NCBI GenBank assembly: GCA_044221555.1
Contig: JBGAOY010000003.1
Coordinates: forward strand, 62,001 to 126,000
DNA from: JAEUJM01 sp044221555
GTDB lineage: Bacteria; Actinomycetota; Acidimicrobiia; Acidimicrobiales; DATDAH01
Direction: 5' to 3'
Length of the DNA stretch: 64,000 nt
In this document: positions 58,176-64,000 of the stretch, in pieces
How positions within the stretch are numbered: position 1 is the stretch's first letter
Layout of the letters: each line of letters starts with the position of its first letter
Position numbers and translations under genes: made by a program
Notes under the pieces: model-generated
What the model was told of the DNA's origin: nothing
Databases searched by the model: none
The model's input: the letters and a program-made list of their open reading frames with translations, nothing else

Positions 58176-60524
58176 ATGAGGAGCACACGTATCGGCGTGC
58201 GGGGGTTCGCGGCCGCGGTGGTGGTGTCGGTGGTGGCGACCGTGTCCGGGCCGGGCGCATCGGTGTTCGGCCCGGTGTCGGCGGCGTCGGCGGCCTCGGG
58301 CGGCCCCTCGGAGCCGGTCTCCTGCAACGCGTGGGTGCGCGACGGCGGGGTCGACGCCGTCGGGCGAGGCACCGCGAGCGCGCCGTACGCCACGCTGACC
58401 TTCGCCCAGGGCCAGACCACGTCGGCGGCCAGGCACACGATCTGCATCCCCGGCGGCGCCACCCTGACCCTGGTCGGTGGCGGTGAGGCGATCACGCGGG
58501 CCGACACCATCCTGGCCGGTGACCCGGCCTCGGCGGTCAAGCCGCAGATCCGGGGACGGCTCACGGTCACCGGTCCCAACGTCACGATCCGGGGTGTCCG
58601 CGTCACCCACTCCACCCTCTACGCCGCCACGGTGCGGCTCTGGGGCGACCACGTCAGCCTGCTCGACAGCGACGTGACCGCCACCCACGGCACGTGCGTC
58701 GAGGTGGGCCACCTCAGCGCCGCGCAGTTGGCGGTCGACGTCGATGACGAGTCGCTCTCGCCCCACAAGGTGTCCGACGTGGTGATCCGCGGCAACAACA
58801 TCGGCCCGTGCGCCCGGTCGGACGACTTCTTGAACAGCTGGACCTGCAACGCCTCCGGCCTGCCGGGGATCTACTCGCAATGGGTGGAGGGCCTCGACAT
58901 CGTGGGCAACTACATCCACGACACCGCCCTGCGCGGCGTGCAGCTCTACCCGAAGAACGACCTGGTCACGGTGGCCGAGAACATGTTCCGCGACAACAGC
59001 ATCGCCATGAACATCGGCACCTCCGGCGAGGAGGACGACGACGACACCGACGACGACCTGCTGGCCCGCTCGCAGCACCAGGCCACCCGCATCGTGGTGG
59101 AGCGCAACGTCTTCGCCGAGCAGTCGTCCTCCGCCCTCGCCGCGGTGTACCCACGGCTGCGCGGCCCCGAGGTCCCACCCGGTGGGGGGACGTGTGCCGG
59201 CAACAAGTACCTCGCGTACAACTCGCCCCCGGGCCTGACCATCGACGACGAGGCCACGCTGTACGCCCGCATGGCGCCGGTACAGGTGACGCCGTCGGTC
59301 ACCATCCGCCAGAACTGCGGCACCGACGTGCGCCACCGAGACGACGAGCCCGTGGGCTTCACGTGGACGGACAACGTGCTGGACACGCCGGCGTTCGTCA
59401 GCGACGTCGACCCGCACCAGACCGCTGGCAGCCCGTGTCGGGGCTACGGCCCGGTCGTCCTGCGGCCCGGCGGCGCGGCACCGGTGGTCACCGGCGTCGG
59501 TGCCCCGAGCCGTACCGCCACGAGACGGATAACGGTGACGGTGGCGGCATCGGACGATCAGGGCGTGACCGAGATGCGCCTCGCCAACGAGGACGGCGTG
59601 TTCAGCGCCTGGCGACCGTTCGCGACCAGCGTCGCCTGGACCTTGTCGGCGAGCTCGTCGCAGGCCAGGTCGGTGCTGGTCCAGGTGCGCGACGCGGGGT
59701 TGCAGGAGTCGGCCACGGTGAGCCGGGCCGTGACGTTCCTCCCCGCCCACGACCTGTCGGGCGACGCGCTGGACGACCTGTTGGTGCGGCGCACCAGCGA
59801 CCACGTGCTGCGCCTCTACCGCGGCACCACTGCCGGCTCGCTGTCGGCACCCACGACCTCGATGACCGGCAGTTGGGCCGCGTTCGACAAGGTCATCGTG
59901 ACGCGCGACTTCGACGGCGACGGCAGGACCGACGTGATCGCCCGGGTGGCATCCGGCCAGACGGGCGCCGGGCAGCTGCGCCTCTACCCGGGCAACAACG
60001 CCGGGGGGTTCGGCACGCCCCGCACCGTGGGCACGGGTTGGGCCACGTTCACCACCATCGTGGCGCCGGGCGACTTCAACGGCGACGGCACGTCGGACCT
60101 CCTCGGGGTGAAGGCCAACGGGACGCTGTGGCTGTACCCGGGCAGCGGGAGCGGCGGCTTCCTGGCGCCGACGCAGATCGGCACGAGCACCGTGTTCAAC
60201 ACCTACACCTTCTACACGCCGGGCGACTTCAGCGGCGACGGCCGTGCGGACGTGATCCTGCGCCGTTCGGACGGGGTGCTGCTGCTCGGCCTTGGTGACG
60301 GCCGGGGCAGCTTCCAGGGCGCGTTCGCCCAGATCGGCACGGGGTGGTCGACCCTGACCGTCGTCGGCGCCGGCGACATGAACCACGACTCGTTCCCCGA
60401 CCTGGTGGCCCGAAAGGCCAACGGGACCCTGTGGGTCTACCGGGGCACGGGCACCGGCGGGTTCAACGGCAGCTACCAGATCGGCGCGTCGACGACGTGG
60501 GGGGCGTTCGACACCCTGGCGTAG
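58176..60524 (+). CDS. Secreted right-handed beta-helix protein with FG-GAP/VCBS repeats
   Basis: 782 aa. Signal peptide: RSTRIGVRGFAAAVVVSVVATVSG, cleavage near AASA. Residues ~45-420 form a pectate-lyase-like parallel beta-helix (ITRADTILAG..., NVTIRGVRVTHS, VVIRGNNIGP, LDIVGNYIHDTALRGVQLY). An acidic stretch GEEDDDDTDDDLL breaks it near 287. A bacterial Ig/fibronectin-like part follows, then four FG-GAP repeats (DFDGDGRTDVI, DFNGDGTSDLLG, DFSGDGRADVI, DMNHDSFPDLV) with calcium-binding loops, likely a seven-blade-type propeller. Extracellular polysaccharide or surface binding. Confidence 0.85.
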   Translation: MRSTRIGVRGFAAAVVVSVVATVSGPGASVFGPVSAASAASGGPSEPVSCNAWVRDGGVDAVGRGTASAPYATLTFAQGQTTSAARHTICIPGGATLTLVGGGEAITRADTILAGDPASAVKPQIRGRLTVTGPNVTIRGVRVTHSTLYAATVRLWGDHVSLLDSDVTATHGTCVEVGHLSAAQLAVDVDDESLSPHKVSDVVIRGNNIGPCARSDDFLNSWTCNASGLPGIYSQWVEGLDIVGNYIHDTALRGVQLYPKNDLVTVAENMFRDNSIAMNIGTSGEEDDDDTDDDLLARSQHQATRIVVERNVFAEQSSSALAAVYPRLRGPEVPPGGGTCAGNKYLAYNSPPGLTIDDEATLYARMAPVQVTPSVTIRQNCGTDVRHRDDEPVGFTWTDNVLDTPAFVSDVDPHQTAGSPCRGYGPVVLRPGGAAPVVTGVGAPSRTATRRITVTVAASDDQGVTEMRLANEDGVFSAWRPFATSVAWTLSASSSQARSVLVQVRDAGLQESATVSRAVTFLPAHDLSGDALDDLLVRRTSDHVLRLYRGTTAGSLSAPTTSMTGSWAAFDKVIVTRDFDGDGRTDVIARVASGQTGAGQLRLYPGNNAGGFGTPRTVGTGWATFTTIVAPGDFNGDGTSDLLGVKANGTLWLYPGSGSGGFLAPTQIGTSTVFNTYTFYTPGDFSGDGRADVILRRSDGVLLLGLGDGRGSFQGAFAQIGTGWSTLTVVGAGDMNHDSFPDLVARKANGTLWVYRGTGTGGFNGSYQIGASTTWGAFDTLA

Positions 60525-60598
60525 CGGGGGAGGGCGTGGTGCGGGGCGCGCCGGTCGGCCGATCCCCACCGACACGACGGCTCGGACGAGCGCCGAGC

Positions 60599-61501
60599 TC
60601 AGCCCACGTGGGCGCGGATCACGGCCAGGCAGTCGTCGGGCGCCTCGATCTGGACGAAGTGGCTGGCCCCCTCGATCCGATCGAGCGTGGCGCCCAACTC
60701 CGCGGCCCAGCGCTCGGCCCAGTCCCAGGTGAAGATCGGGTCCTGGTCACCGAAGGCCACGTGCTTCGGCACGTCCCAGGTGCGTAGGAACGCCCGGGCC
60801 GCGGCCTGCCGGTCGGCGGCGCCGAGCTCGGGCTCGCCGAAGGGGATGCAGAACGGGAAGCGCCGCGCCCCCGCCTTGGAGGCCCGGTCGGGGAAGGGCG
60901 CGTCGAAGGCCGCGGCCACCTCGGCGCGGTCGACGCCGGGGCGGCGGAGGGTGCCCGAGACGATGCCACCCACCGGCATGTCGCCCCCGAGCTGCTCGGG
61001 GTCGAGGGCGGCCTGACGCCACCAGCGCACGCCGTCGGAGTACTCGTGGTCGTCGTCGTGCAGCCAGGTGTTGAGGAGGAAGAGCCGGGCGTAGCGGTCG
61101 GGGTCGGCGACCGCGTTCATGAGCCCGATCGGCCCGCCCCAGTCCTGCACCACCAGGTGGATGTCGCGCAGGTCGAGGGCCGCGGTGAGGCGCTCCAGCG
61201 CGTCGCAGTGCCGGGCGATGGTGTACCAACCGTCGTCGGTGGGCTTGTCGGAGCGCCCGAAGCCCAGGTGGTCGGGGGCCACGACGCGGAAGCCGGCGGC
61301 GGCCAAGGGGCCGATCCAGTCCTTGTACAGGTAGGCCCACGTGGGTTCGCCGTGCAGCAACAGGAACGTGCCCCGCTGGGCCCCGTCGGGGTGCACGTCG
61401 ACGTAGTGCTGGCGGAGGCCGTCGGGATGCTCGAACCAGCTGGGCGGCCAGTCCCAGCCGATGCCGTCGAACCGGTCGTCGTCGGTGCGGACCAGGTCCA
61501 T
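60599..61501 (-). CDS. Haloalkane dehalogenase (HLD-I type)
   Basis: 300 aa alpha/beta hydrolase. LLHGEPTWAYLYKDWI (oxyanion part with E and the halide-contacting W), nucleophile D in VVQDWGGPIGLM near 124, cap acid/charge-relay D in FGDQDPIFTWDW, and base H in GASHFVQIEAPDD near 283. The HGEPTW and VVQDWGG wording is that of HLD-I enzymes such as DhlA. Converts C-halogen to alcohol by hydrolysis. Last gene of the lipoprotein-DinB-HLD operon. Confidence 0.88.
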   Translation of the reverse strand: MDLVRTDDDRFDGIGWDWPPSWFEHPDGLRQHYVDVHPDGAQRGTFLLLHGEPTWAYLYKDWIGPLAAAGFRVVAPDHLGFGRSDKPTDDGWYTIARHCDALERLTAALDLRDIHLVVQDWGGPIGLMNAVADPDRYARLFLLNTWLHDDDHEYSDGVRWWRQAALDPEQLGGDMPVGGIVSGTLRRPGVDRAEVAAAFDAPFPDRASKAGARRFPFCIPFGEPELGAADRQAAARAFLRTWDVPKHVAFGDQDPIFTWDWAERWAAELGATLDRIEGASHFVQIEAPDDCLAVIRAHVG

Positions 61502-61513
61502 GCTCGGCCTCCC

Positions 61514-62107
61514 CTACGAGGTCATGCCGCCGAGGCCGACCAGGCCTCGGGCCAGTTCGATCTCACCCATGTGGCGCAGCCCGTGCTGGTAGTGCCAGCA
61601 CTCGAAGCCGTCGAGGACGGTGATGCCCTGCGGTCCGGCGCAGCGTGCGCTGTAGGTGCTGGCCACCTCGGGCGGGTAGGGGGGCGCGATCAGCACCCGG
61701 GTGAGGTCGGCGGGGTCCATCGTGGCCAGGTGGGCCTCGGTGCGGTCGAACACCGCGCGCTGGTACTCCTTGAACGCGTCGTAGTCGCCGATGCGCTGGT
61801 GCACCATCTCGTCCACGGTGCGGTGCTTGCCGTGGTCGTTGATCGCCGGGTGCACGCGTGCGAACCACTGGTCGTCCCAGATCGGGGGGACTCCGGTGAT
61901 GGCCATGAAGGTGGCGTCCTGCATGTTCGTGTAGTGGAACAGGGAGAAGGCGATGGGCAGCACCCCCTCCCGCTCGAAGTGGTTCACGTGGCTGAGGTCC
62001 ATCGTGTCGACGGCCTGGTAGTAGAGCGAGTGCATGGTGGCCATGCGGCGCTGCAGGCTGTCGAGCAACAGCGCGGTGCCCGCGTCGGTGGTGCCGGGAT
62101 CGGGCAT
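61514..62107 (-). CDS. DinB-superfamily protein
   Basis: 197 aa. The four-helix DinB/YfiT pattern: SLYYQAVDTMDLSHVNHFEREGVLPIAFSLFHYTNMQDATF (H residue of the metal triad), DHGKHRTVDEMVHQRIGDYDAFKEYQRAVFDRTEAHLATM, and DGFECWHYQHGLRHMGEIELARGLVGLGG with the closing H. Likely a metal-dependent, thiol-using transferase. Operon: 2-nt gap from the lipoprotein upstream, 12 bp from the dehalogenase downstream. Confidence 0.82.
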   Translation of the reverse strand: MPDPGTTDAGTALLLDSLQRRMATMHSLYYQAVDTMDLSHVNHFEREGVLPIAFSLFHYTNMQDATFMAITGVPPIWDDQWFARVHPAINDHGKHRTVDEMVHQRIGDYDAFKEYQRAVFDRTEAHLATMDPADLTRVLIAPPYPPEVASTYSARCAGPQGITVLDGFECWHYQHGLRHMGEIELARGLVGLGGMTS

Positions 62108-62108
62108 G

Positions 62109-62816
62109 TCAGTCGGCCTCCTGGATCGTCGGTTGCGGTGCGGACTCGAGCGCAGTGATGCCCGACCCGGGGTCGGCGTCGGCGGGCCCGATGCGGTCGA
62201 GCCGAGCGGTGAAGGTGAGGTACGTCCACACCAGTTGATCACCATCGCGCTGCCGGGTGACCTCGATCGGCAGCCCCACCGGCCGCAGCACGTGGACACC
62301 GTCCTCGTAGGTGGCGACCACGGTGATGGGCGTGGCGTAGTCGATCTCGGCCACGTCGTGGACGCCGTTGGCCTCGGTGCCGTCGACCCGCATGTCGTGG
62401 ACCACTCCGCCGGCCGTGACGACCAGCCGGTCGCCGCACTGCTCGATGCGCTGCACCTTGCTCATCGCCGGGTGTCCGGTGGTGACCACGCCGTCGACCT
62501 CGACCTCACCGATCTGCCAGAGGCCGCCGAGGTCGGGTGCACCCGCCACCGGCGGCTCGGTGCAGCCGGCCAGCACCGGCGGCGGCATGGTGCCGTGCCA
62601 ACCGCCGTCGGGTGTGTGGGCCACGGGGATGTCATCGACCGAACGCGCCGGTGAGGTGCCGCCCGCATCGTCCGTGCGCTCGTCAGTGGGCTCGGTCGTG
62701 GTCGTCGGGGGGTCGGTCGCGCCCCCGCTGTCGGTGTCCGTCACGCCGTCCCCCTGTCTGCCGCAGGCCGTCACGAACAGGCAGAGCGCGACGACGGCGG
62801 TCGCGACTCGGCCCAC
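62109..62816 (-). CDS. Lipoprotein of unknown function
   Basis: 235 aa. Signal peptide with lipobox LFVTAC (Cys near 18), then a Thr/Pro/Asp-rich linker (TDPPTTTTEPTDERTDD) and a globular part with possible disulphide Cys (VLAGCTEPP, RIEQCGDRL). GTG 62816 is the leaderless start behind -35 TTGACA, -10 TACCCT. First gene of the DinB-HLD operon and so possibly a surface partner of haloalkane uptake (inference). No family recognised. Confidence 0.75.
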   Translation of the reverse strand: MGRVATAVVALCLFVTACGRQGDGVTDTDSGGATDPPTTTTEPTDERTDDAGGTSPARSVDDIPVAHTPDGGWHGTMPPPVLAGCTEPPVAGAPDLGGLWQIGEVEVDGVVTTGHPAMSKVQRIEQCGDRLVVTAGGVVHDMRVDGTEANGVHDVAEIDYATPITVVATYEDGVHVLRPVGLPIEVTRQRDGDQLVWTYLTFTARLDRIGPADADPGSGITALESAPQPTIQEAD

Positions 62817-62822
62817 TTGCAC

Positions 62823-62852
62823 AGGGTAGGTATTGTCAGTAGAACTGTCAAT
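62823..62852 (-). promoter_or_regulatory. Strong leaderless promoter and operator of the lipoprotein-DinB-HLD operon
   Basis: Minus strand: TTGACA (62851-62846), 17 nt, TACCCT (62828-62823), 6 nt, GTG. An inverted repeat ATTGTCAGT-aga-ACTGTCAAT (62832-62852, 8 of 9 pairs) covers the -35 and the spacer, and it lies equally ahead of the divergent DUF1330 gene, so one regulator could control both operons. Confidence 0.7.
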
Positions 62853-62879
62853 TGTATCGGACGGACGCAGGAGACCACG

Positions 62880-63632
62880 ATGGCTGACCGCAACCGCACC
62901 GCCAACCCGGGCTACGGCACCCCGAACTTCGCCATGATCAGCCGCTGGTTCCAGCTCCCTCCCGATCAGGACACCCCGTTCTGGGCGGTGAACCTGATGA
63001 AGTACAAGGCGCGGGCGGACTACGGCGACGACGGTGACCACGGCCTGTCCGGCAGGGAGGCCGACGACGCCTACACCCCGCTCGGCCCCCTCGCCGCCAT
63101 CGGCGCGATGGTCGCCTTCGCCGGTGAGGTGGTCGACCAACGGGGCAGTCATCCTCGCTGGGACCGGATCGGCATCGTGCGCTACCCCAGCCGTGCGGCC
63201 TTCTTCGCGATGCAACAGCGCGACGACTTCAAGGACCAGCACGTGCACAAGGAGGCGGGCATGGAGACGACCATCGTGCTGTCCTGCCTGCCCGTGGACG
63301 GTGCGCCGCGTGCCGCCACACCCGCCGGTGGCCGGGTGGTGCTGCGGGTGCGCCGTTTCGCCGACGCCGTGGGGACGGCCCCCGAGGAGACCGTCCCTGC
63401 CGGGGTCACCCCCCTCAGCCGCTTCGCGGTCGAGGGCGTGATCGTGGGCGACGAGCGCACGTGGGACGAGGTGCGCTTCGACCACGCCGCCGAGGGTGTC
63501 GACCTCGAGGCGCTGCTCGACCTGGGCGGCGCGCCCGAGGGCTTCGCCCTCGTGGTCGACCCGGCGCCGGCGTTCGACCACCTCGCCGAGTCCATCGACA
63601 CCGCCGGCGCCGTGCCGCCCAGGGAGGTCTGA
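62880..63632 (+). CDS. DUF1330-like ferredoxin-fold protein
   Basis: 250 aa. The centre reads FWAVNLMKYKARADYG...ARVVAFAGEVVDQRG, WDRIGIVRYPSRAAFFAMQQRDDFKDQHVHKEAGMETTIVLSCLPVD, the DUF1330 pattern (NLMKYK, RYPSRAAF). A second, less clear half follows from residue 145. GGAG precedes ATG. It begins the operon with the second dehalogenase, 2 bp later. Confidence 0.75.
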   Translation: MADRNRTANPGYGTPNFAMISRWFQLPPDQDTPFWAVNLMKYKARADYGDDGDHGLSGREADDAYTPLGPLAAIGAMVAFAGEVVDQRGSHPRWDRIGIVRYPSRAAFFAMQQRDDFKDQHVHKEAGMETTIVLSCLPVDGAPRAATPAGGRVVLRVRRFADAVGTAPEETVPAGVTPLSRFAVEGVIVGDERTWDEVRFDHAAEGVDLEALLDLGGAPEGFALVVDPAPAFDHLAESIDTAGAVPPREV

Positions 63633-63634
63633 CC

Positions 63635-64000
63635 GTGGACGTGCTGCGCACCCCCGACGAGCGCTTCGCCGATCTGCCCGACTGGTCCTTCGCTCCGCGC
63701 TACCGCACGGTGGCCGCGGCCGACGGCACCGAGCTGCGCTTCCATTTCGTGGACGAGGGACCCCGCGACGCCGCTCCTGTGCTGCTGCTGCACGGCAACC
63801 CGTCGTGGGCCTACCTCTATCGCCACATGATCCGTGGGCTGGCCGACCGGGGTCACCGGGTGCTGGCCCTCGACCTCATGGGCATGGGCCGTTCGGACAA
63901 GCCCGCGGCCCGCGCCGACTACACCCTGGCCCACCATGTCGACTGGGTGTGCCAGTGGCTGGAGGGCGAGGACCTGGCGGGCGCCACCCTGTTCTGTCAG
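63635..64000 (+). CDS. Haloalkane dehalogenase, 5' part (cut by right edge)
   Basis: At least 122 aa visible. LLLHGNPSWAYLYRHMI carries the halide-binding N and W, and RVLALDLMGMGRSDKPAARADYTLAHHVDWVCQWL fits the alpha/beta hydrolase lead to the nucleophile, which lies just beyond the window. HGNPSW differs from HGEPTW of the dehalogenase on the other strand, so it is a separate subfamily and not a recent duplicate. AGGGAGG precedes GTG 63635. Confidence 0.85.
   Translation, partial: MDVLRTPDERFADLPDWSFAPRYRTVAAADGTELRFHFVDEGPRDAAPVLLLHGNPSWAYLYRHMIRGLADRGHRVLALDLMGMGRSDKPAARADYTLAHHVDWVCQWLEGEDLAGATLFCQ

Noticed and set aside
1..64000. tRNA, rRNA, CRISPR arrays, insertion sequences, prophage or integrase genes
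   Set aside because: None of the characteristic sequences, repeats with spacers or transposase motifs were seen on reading either strand.

Overview
The window is about 70% G+C, packed with short genes on both strands, and coded throughout in an actinobacterial style: GTG starts, 4-nt ATGA/GTGA gene overlaps and many TetR regulators. F420/PPOX-type and Ddn-type oxidoreductases, a 13E12-type DUF222/HNH gene, a mycobacterial-type recC-recB-recD order, haloalkane dehalogenases and acyl-CoA dehydrogenase point to a free-living high-GC actinobacterium, most likely of the Acidimicrobiia/Ilumatobacter type. The phylum is well supported; the class is inference. I saw no tRNA, rRNA, CRISPR array, IS element or phage module. 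No gene-free stretch exceeds 300 bp.

Layout. 0-4 kb: a partial EamA transporter, then tetR-luxE-luxC, a fatty-acid-reductase pair without luciferase genes. 4-8 kb: a MazEF-like pair, an RHH regulator with a DUF4097 protein, a standalone LigD-type polymerase domain and a nitrilase. 8-13.5 kb: a P1B-type metal ATPase fused to hemerythrin, and a TetR divergent from a LolD/MacB-like ABC exporter. 13.5-18.3 kb: FmdB zinc ribbon, an unusual PEP-utilising enzyme with TetR and a membrane protein, facing an SDR/ketopantoate-reductase pair across a 38-bp palindrome. 18.3-26 kb: an ECF sigma gene whose own upstream promoter motif recurs before a VOC gene, a STAS-like gene antisense to the sigma 3' end, NIPSNAP, PhyH, AbiEi-like, PPOX, AKR and MFS genes. 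26-33 kb: a PHO-box-preceded DUF47-PiT operon, decayed DUF222/HNH and hsdM genes, a response regulator-kinase-Ddn operon and a COG4705 membrane protein. 33-44 kb: a DEAD-like helicase and recCBD. 43.6-52.3 kb: a DGPF/ECF42 sigma pair, GNAT, SRPBCC, amidohydrolase and MpaB-like genes, then TetR divergent from hemerythrin and PPOX genes. 52-64 kb: GH127, acyl-CoA dehydrogenase, YkgJ, CLC, a secreted beta-helix/FG-GAP protein, then two haloalkane dehalogenases in divergent operons.

Two window-wide patterns stand out. First, about twenty genes have TANNNT exactly 6-8 nt before the start codon and no Shine-Dalgarno, so leaderless transcription looks like the default; in two cases this spacing points to an ATC start codon. 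Second, three copies of an exactly 50-bp palindrome (15-bp arms, 20-bp loop) lie at 20494, 36348 and 48658. Two sit behind genes in terminator position and one lies inside the recD reading frame just before the Walker A motif.

All functional calls come from reading the translated sequence and motifs by eye; no database search was run.
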